In this document: positions 38,171-47,573 of the stretch, piece by piece | Layout of the letters: every line of letters starts with the position of its first letter | How positions within the stretch are numbered: position 1 is the first letter of the stretch | The notes under the pieces: model-generated | Databases searched by the model: none | What the model was told of the DNA's origin: nothing | What the model saw: only the letters and a program-made list of their open reading frames with translations | Source: JACRCT01 sp049841135 | Lineage (GTDB): Bacteria; Myxococcota; Myxococcia; Myxococcales; UBA5297 | Length of the DNA: 64,000 nt | Reading direction: 5' to 3' | Assembly (NCBI GenBank): GCA_049841135.1 | Contig: JASGHK010000005.1 | Location: forward strand, 2,170,001 to 2,234,000 | Program-made: the position numbers and the translations under genes

Positions 38171-38570
38171 TCACGGAGCCTTCCTTGGCCCGACGGTGAG
38201 CCGCCCAGAGCAGCAGTCGATGGTGACGATGTGCCCAGCAAGCAGATCCATCCCGACGAGCCCCTCCACCCCGAGGCCTTCGGGGATCGTGGCAGCCGAC
38301 CTCGAAGTGTTCGACCGCGAAGCCCATCGCTTCGAGCCGAGCGATCTCCAGGACGTAGCCTGACTGCGGGCCGCCGGTGCTCCATAGGCGGCTTGTCCGC
38401 CTGCCCATCAATGGTGAGTAGCCGAGCCGGTCCGCGATCGAGGGATCAATGATGGTCACTGGCGTCCCGGTATCCAGGATGAGCTCGAAATCCTCACTGC
38501 CCGCCGGTCCAAAAAGGCGGACGTTGACTTCGATGACTCTCCTGTTGGGATCAAATCTCGTCGTCCACAT
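38171..38570 (-). pseudogene. retropepsin-like aspartic protease, one frameshift
   Basis: About 133 residues when joined. The domain starts FELILDTGTPVTIIDPSIAD, with the Asp-Thr-Gly active triad of retroviral-type aspartic proteases; a single active-site motif per chain implies dimerisation. The frame breaks at 38282-38288 in a GGGGATC run; deleting one base joins EVGCHD to PEGLGVEGLVGMDLLAGHIV and the C-terminal strand ending VGPRKAP. The ATG at 38570 overlaps the end of the small upstream gene by 20 bases, so the two are coupled. Family members act on surface or cytoplasmic proteins; the target is unknown. Confidence 0.75.
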
Positions 38571-38799
38571 GCAGCCCCGCCCAGAAGGGTACGACGGGCC
38601 TCTCGCCCGTGAAGATAAATGCCCGCCTCTTGAGCGGTTCGATGGGCACCATGGAGAACAACTGCTTGCGGCTTGGATGGTGTGCGACAACGACCCCCTC
38701 ACGAACATCCATGTTGGAGCCGTCGTACCCCTCGAGGCAGACCCACTCGTTGGGATAGCGCCGTGCGATCTCTTCCCGGGAAAGCGTCTCCATGCTCAT
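38551..38799 (-). CDS. small protein coupled to the aspartic protease
   Basis: An 82-residue protein resembling the short DUF5678-like proteins that often precede retropepsin-like genes: MSMETLSREEIARRYPNEW, then CLEGYDGSNMDVREGVVVAH and an end HVDDEI. The start at 38799 follows GGAGG five bases upstream and overrides an upstream in-frame start. Its 3' end overlaps the protease start. It could be the substrate, chaperone or inhibitor of the protease; that is inference from the pairing only. Confidence 0.6.
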   Translation of the reverse strand: MSMETLSREEIARRYPNEWVCLEGYDGSNMDVREGVVVAHHPSRKQLFSMVPIEPLKRRAFIFTGERPVVPFWAGLHVDDEI

Positions 38800-38855
38800 C
38801 GGGGCCTCCAAGGTGACCTGCTCGACGAGATGCACGACCGCTTCGGCAACCTGCT

Positions 38856-39560
38856 TTATGGAAGCCGTGATCGAGCTGGGTCTTCGATTCCCGACACCAG
38901 CGCAACGGCGTCAATGCTGGCGATGGAGAAGCCGGATTCTTGGAGGCCGAGCCGGGTATCCGCCACGACGAGGCTGCCTGGAAGGTCAAACCGTGCGCCG
39001 CGCTGCAGCCCATCGCCATTGACGGTATTCCGCAGGATGGCGATGCCAGCCTTGTAGAAGACACACGTGGGTTGGGCAACCGCGCTTGCCGATGGAATCC
39101 CGCCCACCGTCCGCTGAGCGACCGGCGCAGGAGTGCAGTGTTTGCCAATGCAGGCGTGGTCGGCGGACCAATTCACGACGCCCGCGCCCTCGTCGGGCTT
39201 GACGGAGTCCGCGGTGGTGAAGCGAAAGGCAGCCACCAGGTCGCGGAGGCTGGCGGGCGGCGACGCGAGGTCGATCGCGCGCTCGAACCACCGCTCCGCC
39301 TCGGCATGCGGGCAATTGACGCGGTGTGTGGACTCCCGCCACGTGCCGCGGGCAGAGACCACGAGCCATCCGAGGTCGACAGCGCCAGGGACATGCGCAC
39401 CGTCAGGATTGGCCTCGCGCCAGGTCCTCAACAAGGCTTCGCCTCGAGAGTTCACGGCGACAGCCTGGAGGCGAACCGTAACGGAAGAAGGCCCTGTCGC
39501 GTGTGCGTTGGTGGCCAGTAGAAGCAGGCTGGTCGCGATGACAGCGTGGAGTTGGCTGGG
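38856..39560 (-). CDS. secreted protein of unknown function
   Basis: A 234-residue protein beginning with a Sec signal (VPSQLHAVIATSLLLLATNA, then HA). The rest contains an Ile/Val/Leu-rich fold with several Cys (NCPHAEAERW, DHACIGKHCTPAP, PTCVFYKAG) that could pair in the periplasm. No family is recognised. The GTG at 39560 is preferred because it begins the signal peptide. Confidence 0.55.
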   Translation of the reverse strand, partial: PSQLHAVIATSLLLLATNAHATGPSSVTVRLQAVAVNSRGEALLRTWREANPDGAHVPGAVDLGWLVVSARGTWRESTHRVNCPHAEAERWFERAIDLASPPASLRDLVAAFRFTTADSVKPDEGAGVVNWSADHACIGKHCTPAPVAQRTVGGIPSASAVAQPTCVFYKAGIAILRNTVNGDGLQRGARFDLPGSLVVADTRLGLQESGFSIASIDAVALVSGIEDPARSRLP

Positions 39561-39769
39561 CACGTTCTTCTCACCCCGAGTCGCGGCCGGCAAGCCTGGC
39601 GATGGAGTGTAGTGCGATGCTCCGGGTCCGGCGAGGGTCAGGCGGATGGGTCAGGCGGATGGGGCTGTGGGCCTGCTGGCGAGGGGCAGTCGGCAGCAGG
39701 CAGATCATGGCCGTCGAAGTTCGAGCGATCCTGGAAAGAGAGGCGCTGCGTTGGAAGGCAAGCCGTCCT

Positions 39770-41191
39770 TCAGCCCCGGTGCCCTCCCGCCCGCGGCGGG
39801 GCGAGGTGCGGGCTGTGCCCCTCCGACGCCTCAGCCGCCTCCATCACCGTCTCCGACAGGGTCGGGTGCGCGTGGATGGTCAACATCAGGTCCTGCGACC
39901 GGGCGCCCATCTCGATGGCCAGCACGCCCTCGGCGATCATCTCGCCCGCGCCCACGCCGGCGACGCCCACGCCCAGCACCCGGTCGTCCACGGGGTCGAG
40001 GATCAGCTTGGTGAGCCCGTCGTTGCGGCCCATGGTCGTCGCGCGCCCGGAGGCCGACCACGGGAAGCGCGCCACCTTCACCGGCTTGCCGCGCGTCTGG
40101 GCCTCGGACTCGGTCAGCCCTGCCCAGGCGATCTCGGGGTCGGTGAAGACGACGCCGGGGATGGCTTTCGGGTCGTACGCCGACGCCTTGCCCGCCATCG
40201 CCTCGACCGCCACCCGCGCCTCGTAGGTCGCCTTGTGCGCCAGCATGGGTTCGCCCGCCACGTCGCCGATGGCGAACAGGCTCGGCTCGGCGGTGCGCCG
40301 CTGCGCGTCGACCTCGACGAACCCCTTGGGCCCCACCTTCACCTTCGTCGTCTCCAGCCCCAGGTCGCGGGTCACTGGGCGGCGGCCGATCGACACCAGC
40401 ACCCGGTCGAACCGCGGCTCGGGGTCGGGCAGGTCGAGGCCGCTGAGCTTCACCCGCACCCCGTCGCCGTCCTCGCGCGCCTCCATCACCTTGGTCGACA
40501 CGTGCACTGCATGCAGCAGGCTGCGCAGCCGCTTCTCCAGCTGCGCGACGAGGTCGCGGTCGGCGCCGGGCAAGAGGTTCGGCGTCGCCTCCACGACCGT
40601 CACCTTCGAGCCGAGCGCGGCGTACACACTGCCCAGCTCCAAGCCGATGTATCCGCCGCCGATGACCAGCAGCGAGCCGGGCACCTCGTCGAGCGCGAGC
40701 GCCTTGGTCGAGTCCCAGATCCTCGGGCTCGCCGGCAGCGTCGGCAGCATCACCGGCTCGGAGCCGGTCGCGAGGATGCCGAAGTCGAAGGAGACGCGCT
40801 CCTGCTCGCCGTCCTTGCGCGTGATCGTCGCGGTGTGCGCGTCGACGAGCCTTGCCCGCCCCTCGACCTGCCGGACCTTGCGCTGCTTGCCGATGAGACC
40901 GAGCCCGCCGGTGAGCTTGCCCACCACCGCGTCCTTGAAGGCCTTCACCTTCGCCGTGTCGATGGTCGGCGGCCCGAAGCGGACGCCCCAGGATTCGGCC
41001 TCGCGCGCCTCGTGGATGAGCTTGGCGACGTGGAGCAGCGCCTTCGACGGGATGCAGCCCTGGAACAGGCAGACGCCGCCCGGGTTCGGCTTCACGTCGA
41101 CCAGCGTGACCTCGAAGCCCAGGTCCGCCGCGTGGAACGCCGCCGGGTAGCCTCCGGGGCCACCGCCGATGACCAACACCTTCGCTGCCAT
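39770..41191 (-). CDS. lpd: dihydrolipoyl dehydrogenase (E3)
   Basis: A 473-residue flavoprotein that reoxidises the lipoyl group of the pyruvate dehydrogenase complex with NAD. The FAD-binding site VLVIGGGPGGYPAAFHAADL begins at residue 5; the redox disulfide lies in GGVCLFQGCIPSKALLHVAK (C-x4-C), the NAD site is SLLVIGGGYIGLELGSVYAA, and the His-Glu catalytic pair is at LTIHAHPTLSETVMEAAEAS. It is the third gene after aceE and aceF on the same strand, with a 62-bp gap that contains intergenic repeat B. A typical length for E3 (about 470 residues). Confidence 0.96.
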   Translation of the reverse strand: MAAKVLVIGGGPGGYPAAFHAADLGFEVTLVDVKPNPGGVCLFQGCIPSKALLHVAKLIHEAREAESWGVRFGPPTIDTAKVKAFKDAVVGKLTGGLGLIGKQRKVRQVEGRARLVDAHTATITRKDGEQERVSFDFGILATGSEPVMLPTLPASPRIWDSTKALALDEVPGSLLVIGGGYIGLELGSVYAALGSKVTVVEATPNLLPGADRDLVAQLEKRLRSLLHAVHVSTKVMEAREDGDGVRVKLSGLDLPDPEPRFDRVLVSIGRRPVTRDLGLETTKVKVGPKGFVEVDAQRRTAEPSLFAIGDVAGEPMLAHKATYEARVAVEAMAGKASAYDPKAIPGVVFTDPEIAWAGLTESEAQTRGKPVKVARFPWSASGRATTMGRNDGLTKLILDPVDDRVLGVGVAGVGAGEMIAEGVLAIEMGARSQDLMLTIHAHPTLSETVMEAAEASEGHSPHLAPPRAGGHRG

Positions 41192-41204
41192 GTCCGTCTC
41201 CTTT

Positions 41205-41241
41205 GGGCTTCGGGCTGCGGGCTTCGGGCTTCGGGTCAAGC
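41205..41241 (-). repeat. dispersed intergenic repeat B, copy 2 (inside the pdh operon)
   Basis: The minus strand reads GGCTTGACCCGAAGCCC followed by iterated GAAGCCCGCAGCCC words, like copy 1 at 12839-12876 and copy 3 at 51104-51149. It occupies most of the 62-bp aceF-lpd gap, so transcription of lpd must pass through it. Confidence 0.7.
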
Positions 41242-41253
41242 CGCGGTCGCCCG

Positions 41254-42636
41254 CTACACCAGTGGCCGCTTGAACCGCTCCTCGAGTCCCTTCACCACGG
41301 TCGCCAGGAAGCGCGCCCCGTCGGCGCCGTCGAGCACCCGGTGGTCGATGGAGAGCGCGAGCGGCAAGTAGGTGCGCGCCCGCAGCGCCGCGCCTTCGAA
41401 GACGACCCGCGTCGAGGTCTTGCCCACCGCGAGGATAGCCACCTCGGGCGGGTTGATGACCGCGGTGAAGTGCCCGATGCCGTAGCCGCCGAGGTTGGTC
41501 ACGGTGAACGACGCCCCCTGCAGCTCGCCTGGCGCCAGCTTGCCGGAGCGCGCCTTGTCCGCCAGCCGCTGGATCTCGATGGACAGGTCTTCGAGCGTCT
41601 TCTCGCCGGCGTCGCGGAGCACGGGCACCAGCAGGCCGCGCGGGGTGTCCACGGCGACGCCGACGTGCACGTACTTCTTGAGCACCAGCTCCTTGGCCGC
41701 CGCGTCGAGGCTCGCGTTGACGGTCGGGTGTGCCTTGAGCGCCTTGGCGACCTCCTCGACGACGATGGCGGTGATGGTCAGCTTGCCGCCCGCCGCCTCG
41801 ACCTGGCCCTTGTGCTTGTTGCGGAAGGCCTCCAGCTCGGTGACGTCCGCCTCGGCCTGCAGCATGACGTGCGGGATGGTGGCCCACGCCCGGCGAAGGT
41901 TCTCGGCGGTGAGGCTGCGGATGGTCGAGAGCGGCACGCGCTCGACCGCGCCGAACCTGGTGAAGTCGGGCAGCGGCGGGCCCTCGCTCGGAGCCGCCCC
42001 CGTCGCAGGGGCCGCCGCGGCTGCGGCGGGCGGGGCTCCCGGGGACGGGACGGGAGCCGTCGCGCGGACCGGAGCCGCTCCACGCGCATAGACCTTCACG
42101 TCCTCGACGGAGATGCGCCCCCCGGGCCCGGTGCCGGGGACCCGCCCGATATCCACGCCGATCTCACGGGCGAATTGGCGCACGTGGGGCGCGGCCGCCG
42201 CGGCGACTCCGTCCGACGGAACGGTCGGCGGGCCTGACTGGGCCGAGGGCGAAGCCGGCACGGCGATCTCCGGGACGGAGGTCACGCTCGCGGGCGGAGG
42301 CGGTGGGAGCGGTGCGGGCGTTGCCGCGGGAGCGGGTGCGGCCGGAGCGGGGCTTGGAGTCGGCGTTGGCGCCGGAGCCTGGGCCACCGGCTTGGCCTCC
42401 GCGCCTTCGAGGGCGATGAGCGGCTGGCCGACCTTCACCTTCTGGCCGACCGAGACCAGCACCGCCTCGACCTTTCCCGCCGAGGACGACGGCACCTCGA
42501 CGGTGGCCTTGCCGGTCTCGACCTCGACGATGGACTGGTCCAGAGCGATGACGTCGCCCGGCTTCACCATGACCCGGACGATCTGGCCCTCTTCGATCTG
42601 CTCGCCGAGCGGCGGCATCTTCAGCTCAACGGACAT
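41254..42636 (-). CDS. aceF: dihydrolipoamide acetyltransferase (E2 of pyruvate dehydrogenase)
   Basis: A 460-residue E2 protein. Residues 1-80 are one lipoyl domain with Lys43 in VEVETGKATVEV as the lipoylation site; an Ala/Pro linker follows, then a peripheral subunit-binding domain (APHVRQFAREIGVDIGRVPG, TGPGGRISVEDV) at about residues 155-195 and the acetyltransferase core ending in LSIDHRVLDGADGARFLATV with the active His-Arg-x-x-Asp-Gly. A single lipoyl domain is the short form. The start is nine bases from the aceE stop, so both are translated from one message. Confidence 0.95.
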   Translation of the reverse strand: MSVELKMPPLGEQIEEGQIVRVMVKPGDVIALDQSIVEVETGKATVEVPSSSAGKVEAVLVSVGQKVKVGQPLIALEGAEAKPVAQAPAPTPTPSPAPAAPAPAATPAPLPPPPPASVTSVPEIAVPASPSAQSGPPTVPSDGVAAAAAPHVRQFAREIGVDIGRVPGTGPGGRISVEDVKVYARGAAPVRATAPVPSPGAPPAAAAAAPATGAAPSEGPPLPDFTRFGAVERVPLSTIRSLTAENLRRAWATIPHVMLQAEADVTELEAFRNKHKGQVEAAGGKLTITAIVVEEVAKALKAHPTVNASLDAAAKELVLKKYVHVGVAVDTPRGLLVPVLRDAGEKTLEDLSIEIQRLADKARSGKLAPGELQGASFTVTNLGGYGIGHFTAVINPPEVAILAVGKTSTRVVFEGAALRARTYLPLALSIDHRVLDGADGARFLATVVKGLEERFKRPLV

Positions 42637-42645
42637 GGGGTCTCC

Positions 42646-45312
42646 TCACGCGCGCATCGGGTCGGCCTTCTCGGGATTGATCTGCAGATCGCGGATCGCC
42701 TGGCCTACCGTCCGGTGTTCGAGCTTGCCTTCGCGGGCCAGCGCCGAGAGCGCCGCGACCACGACGTAGCGGGCGTCCACTTCGAAGAAGTCGCGCAGCC
42801 CCGCCCGGTCCTCGCTGCGGCCGAAGCCGTCGGTGCCCAGGCTCGTCAGCCGCCCCGGCAGCCAGCGGGCGAGCGAGTCCGGCAGCACCTTCATGTAGTC
42901 CGAGGCCGCGACGACCGGGCCCGGAGCGCTGCCCAGCTGCTGGACCAGGTACGGCGTCGGCGCCGGCTCGTCGGGGCGCAGCATCGCGCGCCGCTCGCAC
43001 TCCAGCGCCTCGCGCCGCAGCTCCTTGTAGCTCGTCACCGACCAGACGTCGGCGGCGACGCCCCACTTCTCGGCGAGCATCCCCTGCGCCTTGATCACCT
43101 CGTTGAGAATCGAGCCGCTGCCCAAGAGCTGGACCTTGAGGCCCGAACGGCCCGACTCCTCCGGCGCCCGGGAGAAGCGGTACAGGCCCTTGAGGATGCC
43201 CTCGCGCGCCCCCTCGGGCATGGCCGGCTGCGCATAGGCCTCGTTGCCCACCGTCAGGTAGTAGTAGACGTCCTCGTGCCGCTCGTACATGCGGCGGATG
43301 CCCTCCTGGAGGATGACTGCGATCTCGTAGGCGAAGGCCGGGTCGTAGGCGAGCAGGTTGGGGATGGGCAGCGCCAGCACGTGGCTGTGGCCGTCCTGGT
43401 GCTGCAGGCCCTCGCCGGCGAGCGTGGTGCGCCCGGCCGTGCCGCCCACCAGGAACCCGCGGCACCGGCTGTCCCCCGCGGCCCAGGCCAGGTCGCCCAT
43501 CCGCTGGAAGCCGAACATCGAGTAGTAGATGAAGAAGGGGATCGTCGGGACGCCGTAGTTCGCGTACGAGGTGCCCGAGGCGATGAACGAGCTCATCGAG
43601 CCGGCCTCGGTGATCCCCTCCTCGAGGATCTGCCCGTCGCGCGCCTCCTTGTAGAAGAGCACGCTGGCCGCGTCGACCGGCTCGTAGAGCTGGCCCTTAT
43701 GCGAGTAGATGCCCACCTGCCGGAAGAGCGCCTCCATGCCGAAGGTGCGCGCCTCGTCGGGGACGATGGGCACCACGTGGCGGCCGATCGCGCGGTCCTG
43801 CAAGAGCTTGGCGAGCATGCGCACGATGGCCATGGTCGTGGACACCGGCCGGCCGCCGGTGCCGTCGAAGAACTCCTTGAAGAGCGGGTCGCCAGGGGCG
43901 GGCAGCGTCACCCGGGCCGGCGAGCGGCGCGGCAGCGGCCCGCCCAGCGCCCGGCGGCGCTCGCGCAGGTAGACGAGCTCCGGGCTGCCCTCCTCGGGGC
44001 GCCAGAACGGCAGGCCGCCGACGAGGTCGTCGGAGACCGGGATGTCGAAGCGCCGCTTGAAGTGCAGCAGCTCCTCCTCGTGCAGCTTCTTCTGCTGGTG
44101 GGTGACGTTGCGGCCCTCGCCGCCCTCGCCCAGCCCGTAGCCCTTGATGGTGCGGGCGAGGACGACGGTGGGCGAGCCCTGGTGCTCCACCGCCCGCCGG
44201 AAGGCGGCGTAGACCTTGTCGGGGTCGTGCCCGCCGAGGCGCAGCTTCCACAGCTGCTCGTCGGAGAGGTGCTCGACCAGCTTGAGCAGGCGCGGGTCCT
44301 TGCCGAAGACGCGCGAGCGCAGGTACGCACCGCCCTCGACGGAGGACTTCTGCTCCTCGCCGTCGACCAGCTCGCCCAGGCGGCGCTCGAGCAGCCCCTC
44401 CTGGTCGCGCTCGAACAGCGGATCCCAGTCGCCGCCCCAGAGCACCTTGATGACGTTCCAGCCGACGCCCCGGAAGCCGGCCTCCAGCTCCTGGACGATC
44501 TTCCCGTTGCCGCGCACCGGGCCGTCCAGGCGCTGCAGGTTGCAGTTGACGACGAAGATGAGGTTGTCCAGGCCCTCGCGCGCGGCCAGCGAGATGGCCC
44601 CCAGCGACTCGGGCTCGTCGGTCTCGCCGTCGCCCAGGAAGGCCCAGACCTTCGAGCCGGTCTTGGGCTTGAGCCCGCGGTCCTCGAGGTAGCGCATGAA
44701 CCGCGCCTGGTAGATGGCCATCAGGGGCCCCAGGCCCATGGAGACGGTGGGGAACTCCCAGAAGTCGGGCATCAGCCACGGGTGGGGGTAGCTCGACAGC
44801 CCGCCGCCGTCGGCCCGCTCGCGCCGGAAGTTGACGAGGTGGCGCTCGCCCAGGCGGCCCTCGAGGAAGGCGCGGGCGTAGATGCCGGGCGCCGCGTGGC
44901 CCTGCACGAAGACGAAGTCGCCGCCGCCGGGGGCGTCGCGGCCGCGGAAGAAGTGGTTGAAGCCCACCTCGTAGAGGGTCGCGGCGGAGGCGAAGGTGGA
45001 GATGTGGCCGCCGATGCCGTCGGAGAGCCGGTTGGCGCGCACCACCATCGCCATCGCGTTCCAGCGCACCAGGCTCTTGATGCGCCGCTCGATGGCCCGG
45101 TCGCCGGGGTAGGGCGCCTGCAGCGCGGCGGGGATGGAGTTGACGTAGGGGGTCTGCGAGGTGACGGGCAGCTCCACCCCCCGGCGCTGCGCCTGGATCT
45201 GCACGTCGCCCAACAGGCGCTTGACGCGGGCGGGCCCGGAGCGGTGCAGCACCTCCTCCAGCGAGGCGATCCAGTCACGGGTCTCCAGGGCGTCCAGCTC
45301 GGCTTGGCTCAT
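42646..45312 (-). CDS. aceE: pyruvate dehydrogenase E1, homodimeric type
   Basis: An 888-residue thiamine-diphosphate enzyme that decarboxylates pyruvate and acetylates the lipoyl group of E2. It is the single-chain gamma-proteobacterial-type E1p: IASLEEVLHRSGPARVKRLL near the N-terminus, thiamine-binding GDGETDEPESLGAISLAA with downstream NCNLQRLDGPVRGNG, the RTIKGYGLGEGGEGRNVTHQ loop, and PFFIYYSMFGFQRMGDLAWA. It heads the aceE-aceF-lpd operon. Length agrees with the family (about 880 residues). Confidence 0.96.
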   Translation of the reverse strand: MSQAELDALETRDWIASLEEVLHRSGPARVKRLLGDVQIQAQRRGVELPVTSQTPYVNSIPAALQAPYPGDRAIERRIKSLVRWNAMAMVVRANRLSDGIGGHISTFASAATLYEVGFNHFFRGRDAPGGGDFVFVQGHAAPGIYARAFLEGRLGERHLVNFRRERADGGGLSSYPHPWLMPDFWEFPTVSMGLGPLMAIYQARFMRYLEDRGLKPKTGSKVWAFLGDGETDEPESLGAISLAAREGLDNLIFVVNCNLQRLDGPVRGNGKIVQELEAGFRGVGWNVIKVLWGGDWDPLFERDQEGLLERRLGELVDGEEQKSSVEGGAYLRSRVFGKDPRLLKLVEHLSDEQLWKLRLGGHDPDKVYAAFRRAVEHQGSPTVVLARTIKGYGLGEGGEGRNVTHQQKKLHEEELLHFKRRFDIPVSDDLVGGLPFWRPEEGSPELVYLRERRRALGGPLPRRSPARVTLPAPGDPLFKEFFDGTGGRPVSTTMAIVRMLAKLLQDRAIGRHVVPIVPDEARTFGMEALFRQVGIYSHKGQLYEPVDAASVLFYKEARDGQILEEGITEAGSMSSFIASGTSYANYGVPTIPFFIYYSMFGFQRMGDLAWAAGDSRCRGFLVGGTAGRTTLAGEGLQHQDGHSHVLALPIPNLLAYDPAFAYEIAVILQEGIRRMYERHEDVYYYLTVGNEAYAQPAMPEGAREGILKGLYRFSRAPEESGRSGLKVQLLGSGSILNEVIKAQGMLAEKWGVAADVWSVTSYKELRREALECERRAMLRPDEPAPTPYLVQQLGSAPGPVVAASDYMKVLPDSLARWLPGRLTSLGTDGFGRSEDRAGLRDFFEVDARYVVVAALSALAREGKLEHRTVGQAIRDLQINPEKADPMRA

Positions 45313-45733
45313 GGCGGCCTCCTTCGACGAAGGGGGAACGGTTAGCGGGGCGCCGGGCGGGGTTCAAGGCGAGTGAGCGCTCGCCTGGACGAGATGTCCG
45401 ACCGCAACACCCGGCGGAGTGGAAGACGGTGCTGCCAGGGGCATGGCCCGGGCCGCCACATCGTCATCCGCACCGGGGGCTGAGGCGACCCGGGGCCGCC
45501 GGCCGATGGCGCCACCCTCCGTCGCCGCTCTTTCGCCTCTCCGCTGGCCTGCTCGAAGAGCGGCTCGGGCCGGTAGTCCCTGAAGAGCAGCGCCCACTTC
45601 TCGAAGACCTTGCGGGCGCCATCAGAGCCAAGCAAGGACGCGAGGTGTGTCGTCGCGGGCGCGGACCGGGAAATGGGCGACCTGCGGCGAGGCGCCCATG
45701 CTGCTGAGTCGGGGCTCGATGCAGCCACGGGAC
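45313..45733. other. 421-bp region upstream of aceE with a possible gene remnant
   Basis: It contains the aceE leader. On the minus strand a short open stretch around 45525-45650 looks coding (ATTHLASLLGSDGARKVFEK, then WALLFRDYRPEPLFEQASGE), without a clear start and running into Arg/Pro-rich sequence. This may be the end of a lost gene. Nothing else is seen. Confidence 0.4.
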
Positions 45734-46630
45734 CTACCGACCCTCCTCCACGTCCCCTGCGATCGGGTTCTCCCCCAGGAACCCCACGAGGTGGTCCCGG
45801 AAGGCCGTGACCTTGCGCGGCAGGTGCTGCGCCGGCGGGTGGACGAGGTACAGCGCCCCGGCGCGGACCGAGACCTTCGGCAGCACGCGCACCAGGCGAC
45901 CGCCGGCCAGGTCCTCCTGCGCGACGAAGGTGGTGAGCAGCCCCAGGCCCAGCCCCGCCTTCACCATCTGCGAGAGGAAGAGCATGTCGTCGCTCACCAC
46001 CCGCGGCCGCGCCTTCGACCGCTGCAGCGGCGGCGGGTACTGCAGCTGGCTCAGGAGGACGAACGGGTGCTCGGCCGCCTCGGCGATCGTTCGGGGAGCG
46101 CCCGCCCGCCTCAGGTACGACGGCGCCGCGTAGAGCTGCAGCTCGAGGTCGGTCAGCTTGCGCGCGACGATGGTCGAGTCGCTCAGCCGGTGCACCGCGA
46201 CGCGCAGCGCCACGTCGAAGCCCTCGGCCACGAGGTCCGTCCGCCGGCTCGTCAGCCGCAGGTCCACCTGCACGCGCGGGTGCCGCTCGCAGAACCCGGC
46301 GATGGCCCGCGGCAGGAACGTCGCCACCATGTCCGCGGGCGCGGTGAGCCGCAGCTGCCCCGACGGCTCGTCCTCGCGCTCGGGCAGGCCCTCGGCCGCC
46401 TCGCGCAGCGCCGCGAGCTGCGGGGCGACCCGCGCGTGCAGCGCCGCGCCCGCGGTGGTCAGCGCCACCGTGCGGGTGGTGCGGCTGAAGAGCTGCACCC
46501 CCAGCTCCTTCTCCAGCGCCCCCACCGCCCGGCTCACCGACGAGCGCCGCAGCCCGAGCGCGCGCGCCGCCGAGGCGAAGCTGGACGCCTCCGCCACCTT
46601 CACGAACACCGAGAGCAGGTTCAGGTCCAT
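45734..46630 (-). CDS. LysR-type transcriptional regulator
   Basis: A 298-residue regulator with an N-terminal winged helix-turn-helix (LLSVFVKVAEASSFASAARA, LGLRRSSVSRAVGALEKELG, VQLFSRTTRTVALTTAG) and a substrate-binding effector domain from about residue 90 (GQLRLTAPADMVATFLPRAI). It sits divergently 76 bp from the dioxygenase gene, the arrangement in which LysR regulators usually control their neighbour. The ATG at 46630 starts right at the helix-turn-helix (MDLNLLSVF). The effector is unknown. Confidence 0.93.
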   Translation of the reverse strand: MDLNLLSVFVKVAEASSFASAARALGLRRSSVSRAVGALEKELGVQLFSRTTRTVALTTAGAALHARVAPQLAALREAAEGLPEREDEPSGQLRLTAPADMVATFLPRAIAGFCERHPRVQVDLRLTSRRTDLVAEGFDVALRVAVHRLSDSTIVARKLTDLELQLYAAPSYLRRAGAPRTIAEAAEHPFVLLSQLQYPPPLQRSKARPRVVSDDMLFLSQMVKAGLGLGLLTTFVAQEDLAGGRLVRVLPKVSVRAGALYLVHPPAQHLPRKVTAFRDHLVGFLGENPIAGDVEEGR

Positions 46631-46706
46631 TGGTGCATCTCCCGCAACAGATTGAATCCGAGCGGCACCGATGCGCAACGGCGCCGAGGGCATCTGAAGG
46701 GCAGCG

Positions 46707-47519
46707 ATGGAGGCGGTCATGGAGAGCGAGACCCTGACGAAGACGAAGGGCGGACGGATGCCGGCGATCTTCCTGGCGCACGGCTCGCCGCTGACGCTGG
46801 ACGACGCGGAGTGGATGGGCGAGCTGAACGCCTGGGCGCGAAGCCTGCCGCGGCCCGCGTCGGTGCTGATGCTCTCGGCCCACTGGGAGGAGGCGCCGGT
46901 CACCCTCGGCGCGACCAGCCGCGTGCCGCTCGTCTACGACTTCTACGGCTTCCCCCGGCGCTTCTACCAGGTGCGGTACCCGGCCCCGGGCGCGCCGCAG
47001 CTGGCCCGCCGCGTGCGCGAGCTGCTCTCGCCGACGCAGCCGGTCGCCGAGGCGCCGGACCGCGGCCTCGACCACGGCGCCTATGTCCCGCTCATCGCCA
47101 TGTACCCCGAGGCGGACGTCCCGGTGCTGCAGCTCTCGCTGCCGTCCCTGGACCCCAAGGCGCTCCTCGCGCTGGGCCAGGCGCTCGCGCCCCTGCGCGA
47201 CGAGGGCGTGCTCATCGTGGGCAGCGGGTTCCTCTCGCACAACCTGCGCTCCCTCGACTGGAGCGACCCGAAGGCCGCGCCGCCCTCGTGGGCGGTGGAG
47301 TTCGACGGCTGGGCGAACGAGGTCCTGGGCTCGAGGGACGTCGACGCGCTGCTCGACTACCGGCGCCGCGCGCCCGGGGTCGCCCTGGCGCTGCCCAGCC
47401 ACGAGCACTTCGTCCCGGTGGTGGCCGCGCTCGGCGCCGCGCTCGACGAGGAGCCCCGCTTCCCCATCACCGGGTTCCTGATGGGCTCGCTCACCAAGCG
47501 CTCCGTCCAGTTCGGCTGA
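46707..47519 (+). CDS. 4,5-DOPA dioxygenase-like extradiol dioxygenase (LigB family)
   Basis: A 270-residue class III extradiol ring-cleaving dioxygenase of the YgiD/DODA group. The metal histidines are present: AIFLAHGSPLTLDD, LMLSAHWEEAPVTL, LDHGAYVPLIAMYP and SHEHFVPVVAALGA. Such enzymes cleave catechols and in this subfamily can convert DOPA to betalamic acid-like products, but the natural substrate here is unknown. Either the ATG at 46707 (after AAGGGCAGCG) or one four codons on (after GGAGG) may be used. It is divergent from the LysR gene and precedes a reductase by 54 bp. Confidence 0.88.
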   Translation: MEAVMESETLTKTKGGRMPAIFLAHGSPLTLDDAEWMGELNAWARSLPRPASVLMLSAHWEEAPVTLGATSRVPLVYDFYGFPRRFYQVRYPAPGAPQLARRVRELLSPTQPVAEAPDRGLDHGAYVPLIAMYPEADVPVLQLSLPSLDPKALLALGQALAPLRDEGVLIVGSGFLSHNLRSLDWSDPKAAPPSWAVEFDGWANEVLGSRDVDALLDYRRRAPGVALALPSHEHFVPVVAALGAALDEEPRFPITGFLMGSLTKRSVQFG

Positions 47520-47573
47520 GCCGCCGGCGAGTCGACTCTTCAAACCGCAGCATCCACGAAAGGAAGGGACACC

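Noticed and set aside
39602..41371. Long plus-strand frame opposite lpd
   Set aside because: Same shadow signature; the minus-strand lpd has all motifs.
42715..45345. Long plus-strand open frame opposite aceE
   Set aside because: Composition of a mirror frame (Val/Asp/Gly/Arg) and exact overlap with a well-conserved gene.
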